DNA of 23,647 bases from CAYOBW01 sp964402115 (GCA_964402115.1 CAYOBW010000102.1:1-23647), one strand, 5' to 3'; shown: positions 15,375-23,477, numbered from the stretch's first letter. Program-made: numbers and translations. The notes: generated by a model from the sequence alone, not told the origin.

Positions 15375-15827
15375 ATGAGCGAGTTGAGTATCGAAGACAT
15401 CATGCAGACGCTGCCGCACCGGTACCCGTTTCTGCTCGTGGACCGGGTCTTGGAGCTGGACGAGCAGGCCATGACCATCGTGGGCCTCAAGAACGTCACG
15501 ATCAACGAGCCGTTCTTCCAGGGGCATTTTCCCGGGCGCCCCGTCATGCCTGGCGTGCTGCAGCTCGAGGCTATGGCCCAGACCGCGGGCATCATGATGA
15601 TCCGGTTGCGCGGCAACGAGAAGGTGACGCCGTACTTCATGGCGATCGACAAGGCGAAGTTCCGCAGGATCGTCAAGCCCGGGGATCAGCTCCGCATCGA
15701 GGTGAAGGTGACAACCCTGCGCGGGAGCGTGTGCCGCTTCGCAGCGCGCATCCTGGTGGATGGCGCCGTCGCCTCGCAGGCGGAAATGATGTGCATGCTG
15801 GCGGCGCAGGAGGGGCAGGCGTCATGA
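15375..15827 (+). CDS. fabZ: 3-hydroxyacyl-ACP dehydratase FabZ
   Basis: This 150-residue hot-dog-fold enzyme has IMQTLPHRYPFLLVDRVLEL (9-28) and the active-site helix region FFQGHFPGRPVMPGVLQLEAMAQTAG (47-72), with catalytic His51 and Glu65. It dehydrates 3-hydroxyacyl-ACP in fatty acid synthesis and competes with LpxA for 3-hydroxyacyl-ACP. The ATG at 15375 has AAGGAAGGAG about 9 nt upstream and gives the usual FabZ start (SELSIEDIMQTLPHR); an upstream in-frame ATG at 15348 lies inside the palindrome and adds only nine charged residues. It is a free-standing gene, not the LpxC-FabZ fusion seen in Bacteroidetes. It overlaps lpxA by 4 nt (ATGA). Confidence 0.96.
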   Translation: MSELSIEDIMQTLPHRYPFLLVDRVLELDEQAMTIVGLKNVTINEPFFQGHFPGRPVMPGVLQLEAMAQTAGIMMIRLRGNEKVTPYFMAIDKAKFRRIVKPGDQLRIEVKVTTLRGSVCRFAARILVDGAVASQAEMMCMLAAQEGQAS

Positions 15828-16597
15828 CGCGGGTGCATCCGACAGCGGTGGTGGCGGACGGCGCCCAACTGGGTGCGGACGTCGAAGTGGGCCCCTACTG
15901 CGTGCTGGGGCCGCAGGTGCGGCTTGGCGCAGGCACGCGGCTGATGGCGCATGTGGTGATCGACGGGCACACGACGCTGGGCCAGGGCTGTCGCGTCTTC
16001 CCGTTCGCCAGCCTGGGCTCGCAGACGCAGGACCTGAAGTTCCGCGGCGGGAACACGGCCGTGGAAATCGGCGACAACACGACCATCCGCGAGTACGTGA
16101 CGGTGAACGGCGGCACGAACGAGGGCGAGGTGACGCGCGTCGGCTCCGGGTGCCTGCTGATGATCAGTTCGCACGTGGCGCATGCCTGCCAGGTGGGCAA
16201 CGGCGTGATCATGGCCAACAGCGTGGCGCTGGCCGGCGAGGTGATCGTCGAAGACCAGGTGGTGATCGGCGGCCTGACGGGCGTGCACCAGTTCACGCGC
16301 ATCGGGCGCATGTGCATGATCGGCGGTTGCTCGCGGATCAACCAGGACTGCCCGCCCTTCATGATGCTGGAGGGTAACCCGCCCGCTGTGCACGGATTGA
16401 ACAGCGTGAAGCTCGAACGCTGCAACGTGTCCGAGGCCGCGCGCAAGGCGCTCAAGGATGCCTGCCGGCTGCTTTGCCGCGAAGGGCTGTCCACGCGCCA
16501 GGCGCTGGAGCGGATCGCGGCGGAGGTGCCGGCCCTGCCCGAAGTCGAGCACCTGGTGCAGTTTATCCAGAATAGCAAGCGCGGGATCGTGAAGTAA
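15824..16597 (+). CDS. lpxA: UDP-N-acetylglucosamine acyltransferase LpxA
   Basis: This 257-residue protein makes the first acyl transfer of lipid A. Hexapeptide repeats run from residue 4 to about 175 (VHPTAVVADGAQLGADVEVGPYCVLGPQVRLG and so on), followed by the C-terminal helical domain (about 190-257). Conserved elements include SLGSQTQDLKFRG (63-75) and MISSHVAHACQVGN (113-126), with His120 aligning to the catalytic His125 of E. coli. GGLTGVHQF (149-157) and IGGCSRINQDCPPF are also present. Gly168 occupies the place of E. coli Gly173, the residue that sets a long acyl-chain preference, so a C14-type substrate is predicted. The usual NRGT in the VTxNRGT segment is NGGT here (residues 95-98). 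The start overlaps the fabZ stop by 4 nt. Confidence 0.96.
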   Translation: MTRVHPTAVVADGAQLGADVEVGPYCVLGPQVRLGAGTRLMAHVVIDGHTTLGQGCRVFPFASLGSQTQDLKFRGGNTAVEIGDNTTIREYVTVNGGTNEGEVTRVGSGCLLMISSHVAHACQVGNGVIMANSVALAGEVIVEDQVVIGGLTGVHQFTRIGRMCMIGGCSRINQDCPPFMMLEGNPPAVHGLNSVKLERCNVSEAARKALKDACRLLCREGLSTRQALERIAAEVPALPEVEHLVQFIQNSKRGIVK

Positions 16598-16612
16598 CGC
16601 GGGGAGCGTGCG

Positions 16613-18544
16613 ATGGCCGGTCTGCAGACATGGCTGCGCGTGGCGGTGGCGGGGTTGGCGCTGGTCGCGGCAGCCGGGCCGGCGGGCGAGGAGACCCTCG
16701 TCAACCTGAGCTGCGACCAGGTCGACGTGCCGACCTTCGTCAAGCTCATTGGCGAGATGACCGGCCAGCGTTTCGCGGTGGCGGAGAACGTCACCGGCAA
16801 GGTCACCGTCGTGGCGCCGCGCGTGCCGCGCAGCGAAGTCGAGAAACTGTTCCTCGCCATTCTCGAGACGGCCGGCTGCGCCATGGTCCGCGATGGCGCG
16901 CTGGGGCGTATCGTGAAGCTCCCGGAGCGGCAGGCGCCGGTCGCTCCTGTCCTCGGGCCGGACGAGCCGGTTCCGGAAACGGGCGTCTTCACCAAAATCA
17001 TCAGGCTCAAGAATGCCAGCGCCTCGGAAGTCCGCAAGGTGCTGGAAACCAGCCTGCAGCACGCCAAGGGGGGCATGCTGGGCGCGCTTGACGAAACGAA
17101 CCACCTGATTGTCACCGATACCGCACCCGGCATCCGCCGCATCGAAGGGATCGTGGCGGAGATTGACCGCCCCGGCATGGCGCGGGTCACGGTCGTCATG
17201 CCGCTGGAGTTTGCCGGGGCCGAGGAACTGGCCCGGCAGTTGAGCCTGGCCATGCAGGACGGCGAGAGCCGCGCGGACCTGCTGCGGCGGCGCCTGCCGG
17301 CTGTGGAAGGCGCGCCGACAACCGGAGATCGGCGGCCGGTCGTGGTCGCCTCGCCGCACGCCAACAGCCTGATCGTGGTGGGCACGCCCACGCAGGTCGA
17401 GGAGCTGCAGCGGATCGTCAAGCAGATGGATGTGGATACGCCGGCCGGCCGCACCCGCCTGAACGCCATCTTCCTCAGGTACATCAACGCCGAGGACGCC
17501 GCGAAGAGCCTGAACGCGCTGCTCAAGCCGCCCGTTCTGGACGACAAGAACCAGCAGGCCGAGCCGGTCAAGCGCACGGTGGCCATCCAGTCCAGCGAGG
17601 CCAACAACGCCCTGCTCGTGGACGCCACGCCGGGGGATTTCGATGCGGTCAAGAAGCTGATCGAACAGCTCGACCAGGCACCCGCTCAGGTGCACATCCA
17701 GGTCGTGATCGCGGAGGTGAGCGTCAGCGACGACTTCAGTTTCGGCGTCGAGATGACGGCCCTGGACATGCCGTCGAAGGTGGGCGACACCGTGATGCAG
17801 GGCAGCTCGCGCCTCACCGACGGCGTGGGCGGTATCCTGAACAATGTCCAGCAGGGGCTTTTCCCCCGCGGTATCAGCGTCGGCCTGGCGCAGGGGAACT
17901 ATGTGGACAGCGCCGGCAAGGTCGTGGCGGCCGTGCCGGGCGCCATCAACATCGACGCGATGAAGAAGGACGGCCGTTTCGACGTCCTGTCGGACACCTC
18001 CCTGGAGGCCCAGAACAACAAGGAGGCCAGCGTCAACATCGTGGACTCCATCCCTGTGCTGAAGTCCACGATCGAAGGCGGGGGGGGCACCACGCGCGAC
18101 GTGATCCAGAACATCGAGCGTATCGACGTGGGCATCAAGCTGAAGCTGAAGCCGCACATCGTCCCGGGCGGCGAGGTGCAGATGGTGCTGAACCCCAGCA
18201 TCGAAGCGGTCATCGATCCCGGGCCCACAACCTCCGGCGGGGGGCAGTTCACGCCGACGATCGCGAAACGCGAAGCCTCGACAACCGTCACCGTGCCCGA
18301 CGGGAAGACGATTATCATCGCCGGTTTGACCCGCCAGGACACGACGAAGAACGTGCGCAAGGTCCCCATTCTCGGCTATATCCCGGTCATCGGCTGGCTC
18401 TTCACGAGCATGTCGGAAACCAAGGGCAAGACCGATCTCCTGATCTTCGTCACGCCCCGGGTCGTCACGGGCGTCCTCACGTCCGACGAGGTCATGGCCG
18501 ACTGGAAGACCCGCACGGCGCCGCCCGACGGGAAGCGGAAGTAG
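16613..18544 (+). CDS. gspD: Type II secretion system secretin GspD
   Basis: This 643-residue protein has a signal peptide (about 1-25) without a lipobox cysteine. It then shows an N0 domain (about 27-105, VNLSCDQVDVPTFVKLIGEMTG) and three ring-building N domains (VFTKIIRLKNASASEVRKVLE; RVTVVMPLEFAGAEELARQLS; RLNAIFLRYINAEDAAKSLNALL). The secretin core starts near APAQVHIQVVIAEVSVSDDFSFGVEM and ends with the conserved KVPILGYIPVIGWLFTS and TDLLIFVTPRVV. It forms the outer-membrane channel for folded proteins. The order N0-N1-N2-N3-secretin and the GspE and GspF neighbours favour type II secretion over type IV pilus PilQ, which has AMIN domains. A 15-nt gap separates it from lpxA, so it may be cotranscribed with lipid A genes. 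The C-terminal S-domain is short or absent. Confidence 0.94.
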   Translation: MAGLQTWLRVAVAGLALVAAAGPAGEETLVNLSCDQVDVPTFVKLIGEMTGQRFAVAENVTGKVTVVAPRVPRSEVEKLFLAILETAGCAMVRDGALGRIVKLPERQAPVAPVLGPDEPVPETGVFTKIIRLKNASASEVRKVLETSLQHAKGGMLGALDETNHLIVTDTAPGIRRIEGIVAEIDRPGMARVTVVMPLEFAGAEELARQLSLAMQDGESRADLLRRRLPAVEGAPTTGDRRPVVVASPHANSLIVVGTPTQVEELQRIVKQMDVDTPAGRTRLNAIFLRYINAEDAAKSLNALLKPPVLDDKNQQAEPVKRTVAIQSSEANNALLVDATPGDFDAVKKLIEQLDQAPAQVHIQVVIAEVSVSDDFSFGVEMTALDMPSKVGDTVMQGSSRLTDGVGGILNNVQQGLFPRGISVGLAQGNYVDSAGKVVAAVPGAINIDAMKKDGRFDVLSDTSLEAQNNKEASVNIVDSIPVLKSTIEGGGGTTRDVIQNIERIDVGIKLKLKPHIVPGGEVQMVLNPSIEAVIDPGPTTSGGGQFTPTIAKREASTTVTVPDGKTIIIAGLTRQDTTKNVRKVPILGYIPVIGWLFTSMSETKGKTDLLIFVTPRVVTGVLTSDEVMADWKTRTAPPDGKRK

Positions 18545-18561
18545 CAGTGGAGGCCCCCGCG

Positions 18562-20118
18562 ATGTCGCATGCCGAGCTGCGCAAGGTGGCCGAAGCGGCC
18601 GGTGTCGAATTCGTATCCGGCGTGCCGCCGGAGTGGCTCGACGCCGGCTTCGTGGAGGTCGTTCCCGTCGAGTGGGCGCGGACCAACCTGCTGCTGCCCG
18701 TGCGCTACCGCGGCGGCGTTGGCGTGCTGACCACCGCCCCCGCCGACATCGCGCGCCAGGAGTACCTGGCCCTGCTGATCGGGCACGATGTGGTGCCCGT
18801 CGTCGCGCCGCGCGAAGTGATCCTGCAGAGCATCGAGGACTGCTACGTCAGCCGTGACAACTCGACGACGGCCCTGCTCAAGGACCTGAACGCGCAGCGG
18901 CTGGCGGACGGCCCCGCCGAGGTCACGCGCAGCGACGACCTGTTGCGCGTGGCGGAGAAGGCGCCGGTCACGCAGCTGGTCAACCTGATCCTGCTGGAGG
19001 CGGTCAAGCGGCGCGCGTCGGACATTCACGTCGAGCCGTTCGAGGACCGTCTGCGCATGCGCTATCGCGTGGACGGGATTCTCTATGAGCAGGCCTCGCC
19101 GCCGAAACACCTGCAGGAGGCGTTCGTTTCCCGCCTGAAGGTGATGGCCCACATGGACATCGCCGAGAAGCGCCTGCCGCAGGACGGCATGGCGCGCGTC
19201 AGCGTCGGCGCGCGGGAGATCGACATCCGGGTCTCGACCGTCCCGGTGGCCGAGGGCGAGCGCGTGGTCCTGCGCCTGCTGGATCGCGACCAGACGCTGC
19301 TGCCCCTGACGTCGCTGGGCATGGCGGAGACGACGCAGGCCGCGTTCGGGGAGCTGTTGAAGACGCCGCACGGCATGCTGATCGTCTGCGGGCCGACCGG
19401 ATCCGGGAAGACCACGACGCTCTATGCCGCCCTTGGGCAAATGGACGCCGGTCGGCGCAACATCCTGACCATCGAGGACCCGATCGAGTACCGGCTGCCG
19501 GGGATTGGGCAGATCCAGGTCAAGCCCAAGATCGGCCTGACCTTCGCCGTTGGCTTGCGGCATGTGCTGCGGCAGGATCCGGATATTATCCTGGTCGGGG
19601 AAACGCGGGATCTGGAGACGGCCGAGATTTCGATCCGGTCGTCGCTGACGGGCCACCTCGTCTTCACGACGCTGCACACGAACGATGCGCCGGGCGCGAT
19701 CGTGCGCCTCGTGGATATGGGGCTGGAGCCCTTCCTGCTGGCCGCGTGCGTGCGCGGTGTGCTGGCGCAGCGGCTGGTGCGCAAGCTTTGCCCGGTCTGC
19801 CGGCGGGCCGGCACGGCGACCGCGGCGGAACTGGCGTGGCTGCCCCCGGACGAGGCGGCGGAACTGACGGGGCGGACGCTGTGGCACCCCGCGGGCTGCC
19901 CCGCCTGCCTGGAGGGGTTCAGCGGCCGGACGGGCTTGTTCGAGCTGATGCCGGTCGGCGGCGAGATCCAGGCGGCCATCCGCTGTGGCGGCGCGGGCGT
20001 GGACCGGCTGCGCGGTCTGGCCGAGGCGGGCGGTATGCGGAGCCTGCGGCGCGACGGCCTCGACAAGGCGCTGGCCGGCCAGACCAGCCTTTTCGAAGTG
20101 GCAAGCGTGGCGGGCTGA
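18562..20118 (+). CDS. gspE: Type II secretion system ATPase GspE
   Basis: This 518-residue ATPase powers pseudopilus assembly. An N-terminal MshEN/GspE-N domain (about 1-110) precedes the ATPase core. The core shows Walker A GPTGSGKT (277-284), the Asp box RNILTIEDPIEYR (299-311), Walker B DIILVGETRD (341-350) and the His box LTGHLVFTTLHTNDA (362-376). A four-cysteine zinc site is present (Cys410, Cys413, Cys446, Cys449). The region KRRASDIHVEPFEDRLRMRYRVDG (149-172) is typical of GspE/PilB. I chose ATG 18562 because GGAGG (18549-18553) lies 8 nt upstream; an in-frame GTG at 18547 precedes that site. It ends in a TGATG overlap with gspF. Confidence 0.95.
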   Translation: MSHAELRKVAEAAGVEFVSGVPPEWLDAGFVEVVPVEWARTNLLLPVRYRGGVGVLTTAPADIARQEYLALLIGHDVVPVVAPREVILQSIEDCYVSRDNSTTALLKDLNAQRLADGPAEVTRSDDLLRVAEKAPVTQLVNLILLEAVKRRASDIHVEPFEDRLRMRYRVDGILYEQASPPKHLQEAFVSRLKVMAHMDIAEKRLPQDGMARVSVGAREIDIRVSTVPVAEGERVVLRLLDRDQTLLPLTSLGMAETTQAAFGELLKTPHGMLIVCGPTGSGKTTTLYAALGQMDAGRRNILTIEDPIEYRLPGIGQIQVKPKIGLTFAVGLRHVLRQDPDIILVGETRDLETAEISIRSSLTGHLVFTTLHTNDAPGAIVRLVDMGLEPFLLAACVRGVLAQRLVRKLCPVCRRAGTATAAELAWLPPDEAAELTGRTLWHPAGCPACLEGFSGRTGLFELMPVGGEIQAAIRCGGAGVDRLRGLAEAGGMRSLRRDGLDKALAGQTSLFEVASVAG

Positions 20119-21332
20119 TGCAGACCTACGCCTACAAAGGCTTCGATGCGACGGGTCGCCCGCGGCGGGGACTGGTGGAGGCGCTCAGCCTCAAGCAGGC
20201 GCGCGAGAAGCTCGCGGGCGAGGGGGTGCTGGCGGAGCACGTGGCGCCGAGCTCGCAGGGGGGAGGCCGGGGCGGCGCGCGCTTCGATGTCGCCCGGCGC
20301 ACCATGGTCTACCGCGGGCTGGGCACGATGCTCGACGCCGGCGTGCCGCTGGCACGCGCCCTGGAACTGCTCCAGGAGGCGCCTGAGCTGCGGCCCGCGC
20401 GGCTGCTGCTCGCGGCGGTGCGCGACCGCGTGCGTGAAGGCCAGCCGCTGGGCGCGGCGTTCCAGGATTCCAGCGCCGTCGTGTCGGCGCTCGAGCGCTC
20501 CGTCATGCTCGCCGCCGAAGCGGCCGGGTCCGTGGGGCCGATGCTCGAGGGCCTGGCTCTGCATCTCGAACAGCGCGAGCGGGTGCGCCAGCGCGTGCAG
20601 AATGCGTTGATCTACCCCTCGATCGTCTTCTGCGCGGGCCTGTGCATCGCCATCCTCATGCTGGGGTTGCTGGTGCCGCGCACGCAGGAGATCCTTGGCG
20701 GCGGGCGGGCGGCGCTGCCCCTCCTGACGCGGGCTATGATGGCGCTCGGTCGCGGCCTCTCGACGTGGGGCGCGGCCCTCCTGGCGGTGGGCGTTCCGGC
20801 GCTGCTGCTGGCCGCCCGGACCGTGCGCCGGGACGAGGCGTGGGGGCTGCGCTGGGACCGTGGCCTGTTCAGGCTGCCGGTGCTTGGGCGCGGCTACACG
20901 CTGCTTGTGAATCAGCGCTTTGCCTCCACGCTGGCCATGCTCGTGCGCGCGGGACTGGACGTGATCGAGGCCATGGTGCTGGCCGGGCGGTCGACGGGCA
21001 GTCCCTGGGTCGCGAGCCTGGCTGAAACCCAGGCGGAGGAGGTGCGCCACGGCATGCGCCTTTCGGACGTGCTGCGCCGCATTCCGCCCTTGCGGGCCAC
21101 GCTGCCCGGGTGGGTGGAAATCGGCGAAGCCAGTGGCGGCCTGCCGGGCCTGCTCGAGAAGGCTGCGGCGCGCTACGAGGAGCTGAGCGGCGCCTACATC
21201 GCACGGTGTCTCAGCCTCGTGGAACCCGTCCTCATCATCGTGATCGGCGGCTTTGTCCTGCTCGTGGCGCTTTCGGTCCTGCTGCCCGTGATCTCGCTCT
21301 CGCGTACACTCGGCATGCCCGCCGGTTTCTGA
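20118..21332 (+). CDS. gspF: Type II secretion system inner-membrane platform protein GspF
   Basis: This 404-residue protein has the GspF plan. A short N-terminal beta region (MQTYAYKGFDATGRPRRGLVEALSLKQAREKL) leads to a first T2SSF cytoplasmic domain (about 60-165, with LGTMLDAGVPLARALELL and AAEAAGSVGPMLEGLALHLE). Then come TM helices near IYPSIVFCAGLCIAILMLGLLVP and LLAVGVPALLLAA. A second T2SSF domain follows (RFASTLAMLVRAGLDVIEAM, WVEIGEASGGLPGLLEKAA), then the last TM helix (PVLIIVIGGFVLLVALSVLLPV). GspF couples the ATPase to pseudopilin assembly. The start codon shares one base with the gspE stop. No gspG pseudopilin or gspC follows: the next gene is convergent, so the rest of the machine must lie elsewhere. 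Confidence 0.95.
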   Translation: MQTYAYKGFDATGRPRRGLVEALSLKQAREKLAGEGVLAEHVAPSSQGGGRGGARFDVARRTMVYRGLGTMLDAGVPLARALELLQEAPELRPARLLLAAVRDRVREGQPLGAAFQDSSAVVSALERSVMLAAEAAGSVGPMLEGLALHLEQRERVRQRVQNALIYPSIVFCAGLCIAILMLGLLVPRTQEILGGGRAALPLLTRAMMALGRGLSTWGAALLAVGVPALLLAARTVRRDEAWGLRWDRGLFRLPVLGRGYTLLVNQRFASTLAMLVRAGLDVIEAMVLAGRSTGSPWVASLAETQAEEVRHGMRLSDVLRRIPPLRATLPGWVEIGEASGGLPGLLEKAAARYEELSGAYIARCLSLVEPVLIIVIGGFVLLVALSVLLPVISLSRTLGMPAGF

Positions 21333-21335
21333 GGT

Positions 21336-21420
21336 CAGGTTTCAGTGTTCGGTGTTCAGGTTTCAGCGTGTCTGAACACTGCCTACTGTTTACTGTTCAC
21401 TGCCCACTGCCCGCCATTCA
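21336..21420. repeat. Degenerate 7-nt tandem repeat array with an internal strand switch
   Basis: From 21336 the sequence divides into heptamers: CAGGTTT, CAGTGTT, CGGTGTT, CAGGTTT, CAGCGTG. After one extra T it continues as CTGAACA, CTGCCTA, CTGTTTA, CTGTTCA, CTGCCCA, CTGCCCG, CCATTCA. The first half has CAG at each unit start and the second half CTG, so the halves are roughly reverse-complementary. TGTTCAG (21353-21359) and CTGAACA (21372-21378) form the hairpin stem, extendable to 10 bp with one G-U pair, around a 12-nt loop. The array fills the 50-nt convergent gap after gspF and continues into the pseudouridine synthase gene. It is visibly less GC-rich than its surroundings. Confidence 0.75.
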
Positions 21421-22405
21421 CGGCCAACAGCCCCGCCATGTCCGCCGGCAAGGGCGCCTCGAGCTGCAGCCAGTGCCCCGTACGCGGGTGGCGGAAACGC
21501 AGGGACGCGGCATGCAGCGCCTGGCGGGGCAACCGCAGCAGGCGCAGATCCTCGGCGGTCAGCGCCTGCTGGCAGAAACGCTCGAATGCCCCCGGCGCGC
21601 GCCCATACAGCTTGTCGCCCACCAGCGGATAGCCGAGCGCAAGGAGCATGGCCCTGATCTGATGCTGCCGGCCGGTGTCCGGGCGCGCCTCCACAAGGCT
21701 GATCTCGCCATGCACGGCCAGGCGTTGGAAAGCCGTGCCGGCCCACTCGGCCACCGCCGTCGGCGGCACGGTGTCGGCCGGCGGAGTCGCGAGCGAGACG
21801 CCAGCCGCCAGGGGGTGTGCCAGAAACTGCCGCTGCTTGCGCACGGCCACAGCCGGGTCCGGCAGCAGCCAGCCTGCGACGGCGAGAGGCGCTTCCGGGA
21901 ATGTGCCCTCGACCAGCGCCAGGTAGCGCTTCTCCACGCGGCGTTCAGCGAACTGGATGCGGCAGCGTTGGGCGGCCTTGGCGTGGCGCGCGACGAGCGT
22001 AATGCCGGAGGTCTCGCGATCGAGCCGGTTGACGAGAAACGGTTCGGTCACGTTCCAGCGGGTCTTCAGCACGGCCCACAGCGTGTGGTTGAAGTAGCGG
22101 CCGCCCGGGTGCGAAGGGAGGTTGGCGGGTTTGTCGACAACCAGGATGTCGGCGTCCTCGTACAGGAGTGCGACATCGAGGTTGGCCGGGGGCTCAATCA
22201 CGTCGTCCGCGAGGTAGACAACCGTATCGCCCGCACGGAGGACACGCGCCTCGTCCGTCCGGCGGTCGTTGACGCGCACCCGTCCGCCGGCAATGCGCTC
22301 GCTCCACCGCTCCGACGTGTGATACGTGAAACGCTGGACGAGGAACGCCAGCAGCGTCACCCCGTCCTGCGCGGGAGGTATGGTGAAGCGAACGTCGCGC
22401 CGCAT
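21383..22405 (-). CDS. RluA-family pseudouridine synthase
   Basis: This 340-residue protein has an N-terminal S4-like RNA-binding region (about 15-65, LLAFLVQRFTYHTSERWSERIAGGRVRVN). It is followed by the RluA catalytic domain: LYEDADILVVDKPANLPSHPGG (81-102), the catalytic motif NRLDRETSG (126-134, Asp129), RYLALVEG and TGRQHQIRAMLLALGYPLVGDKLYG. It isomerises uridine to pseudouridine in rRNA or tRNA; the exact target cannot be read from sequence. The segment HPGGRYFNHTL resembles the HPxGRYxxNT found in Rib2/Pus9-like members more than E. coli RluD. The last 11 residues (NGGQWAVNSKQ) are encoded by the heptamer repeat and look like an acquired tail. The start lies 7 nt after the foldase stop with no clear ribosome-binding site, implying coupling. 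It is convergent with gspF. Confidence 0.92.
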   Translation of the reverse strand: MRRDVRFTIPPAQDGVTLLAFLVQRFTYHTSERWSERIAGGRVRVNDRRTDEARVLRAGDTVVYLADDVIEPPANLDVALLYEDADILVVDKPANLPSHPGGRYFNHTLWAVLKTRWNVTEPFLVNRLDRETSGITLVARHAKAAQRCRIQFAERRVEKRYLALVEGTFPEAPLAVAGWLLPDPAVAVRKQRQFLAHPLAAGVSLATPPADTVPPTAVAEWAGTAFQRLAVHGEISLVEARPDTGRQHQIRAMLLALGYPLVGDKLYGRAPGAFERFCQQALTAEDLRLLRLPRQALHAASLRFRHPRTGHWLQLEAPLPADMAGLLAVNGGQWAVNSKQ

Positions 22406-22412
22406 GCGGCTA

Positions 22413-23477
22413 TCAGCTGCCCATCTTGACGGTGGCCTTCGCCTTCAGGCTTTCCACGTAGGACTGGAGGGCTTCCTGGTCGCGCTGGCGCTGGAGCGTT
22501 TCGGTGATGGACTTGCGGGCCTCGTCCAGCGGCTGCGTGCGCGCGGGATTACGGTCCAGGACCTGGATCAGGTGATAGCCGAAATCCGTCTCGATGCAGG
22601 CGATTTCGTTGGTCTTCTGGGTAAAGGCCGCCTCTTCGAACGCCTTGACCATCTGCCCGCGCTCGAACGTGCCGAGGTCGCCGCCGCGCTCTTTGCTGGG
22701 GCAGTCGCTGTGCTTGGCCGCCAGGGCTGCGAAGTCGCCGCCCTCCTTCAGTTCCTTCAGGACCTGGTCGGCCACGGCCCGCTTCGCGGTGCGTGCGGCG
22801 GCGTCGTCCTTTTCGCAGGCGAACAGGATGTGCCGCGCGTGGGACGATTCCTGCTTGTCGAAGTTCGCCTTCTGTTGCGCGTAGAAGTTCGTGATGGCCG
22901 CTTCGCCGATGGGCGGGAGGGCTGCGACGTGCTTGTCGACAAGCTTCTTGATGCGCAGCTCTTCGCCGATATCCGCGCGGAGTTTCTCCTCCGTCATGTT
23001 CTCTTTCGCCAGCACGGTCGCCAGCGTTTCGCCCGGCGGGAGATTGGTCGAGATTTCGGTGATGGTCTTGGTCACGTCCTCGGGCGCCGCCGTCACGTTC
23101 AGCTTCACGGCCTCCTTCAGGAGCAGGGTGCGGGCGACGAACGTCGAGACCATCTGCTGGCGGATGTTGGCGCGGAACTGGGCAACCTGCTCCGCCGGGG
23201 CGCCATCCAGGCCCCGGCCGCGGATGACGGCGTCGGCGCGGCGCGCGATCTCGCCCTCGGTCAACTGCTTGTCGTCGACCGAGACGGCCACGGCGTTGGA
23301 GTTGACGGGCGTCAGCATCGGCAGGTCGGCAATGGCCGCGTTGGGCGCGGGGGCGGGCTTGTCGCTTCCAGCGGACGAGCCGGAGCTTTCCACCGGCTTC
23401 TTGCTGCAGGCGGTAAGGGCCGCACAGGCCGCAAGCGCCAGGAGGGGACGAACGAACGAGGCAAACATGGACATCAT
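22413..23477 (-). CDS. Lipoprotein parvulin-type peptidyl-prolyl isomerase / SurA-PrsA-like foldase
   Basis: This 354-residue protein has a lipoprotein signal peptide with the lipobox LTAC (Cys24), then a Ser/Pro-rich linker (about 28-60). A helical SurA-N-like chaperone region (about 65-205, with QLTEGEIARRADAVI and FVARTLLLKEAVKLNV) precedes one parvulin domain (about 211-308). The parvulin hallmarks are SHARHILF (212-219), GGDFAALAAKHSDCPSKERGGDLGTF (247-271) and FGYHLIQV (299-306). It should fold secreted or outer-membrane proteins in the periplasm. The first of two adjacent ATGs (23477 on the minus strand) is used; GAAAGGAA lies about 5 nt upstream. The presence of an OmpA-type protein, LPS export and type II secretion in the window suits such a helper. 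The pseudouridine synthase follows after 7 nt. Confidence 0.92.
   Translation of the reverse strand: MMSMFASFVRPLLALAACAALTACSKKPVESSGSSAGSDKPAPAPNAAIADLPMLTPVNSNAVAVSVDDKQLTEGEIARRADAVIRGRGLDGAPAEQVAQFRANIRQQMVSTFVARTLLLKEAVKLNVTAAPEDVTKTITEISTNLPPGETLATVLAKENMTEEKLRADIGEELRIKKLVDKHVAALPPIGEAAITNFYAQQKANFDKQESSHARHILFACEKDDAAARTAKRAVADQVLKELKEGGDFAALAAKHSDCPSKERGGDLGTFERGQMVKAFEEAAFTQKTNEIACIETDFGYHLIQVLDRNPARTQPLDEARKSITETLQRQRDQEALQSYVESLKAKATVKMGS

Noticed and set aside
15686..18157. Very long open frame on the minus strand (about 820 codons) opposite lpxA and gspD
   Set aside because: It is antisense to two unmistakable genes, is rich in His/Arg/Gln/Asp as expected of a GC-rich shadow frame, and matches no family. 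The same applies to long minus-strand frames at 1480-3597, 9244-11049 and 11089-12864.
21336..21420. CRISPR array at the short repeats
   Set aside because: The units are contiguous 7-mers with no spacers, degenerate, and no cas genes are nearby.
21345..21632. Small plus-strand open frames starting in the heptamer repeat
   Set aside because: They run antisense through the pseudouridine synthase, have no ribosome-binding site and show no recognisable protein features.
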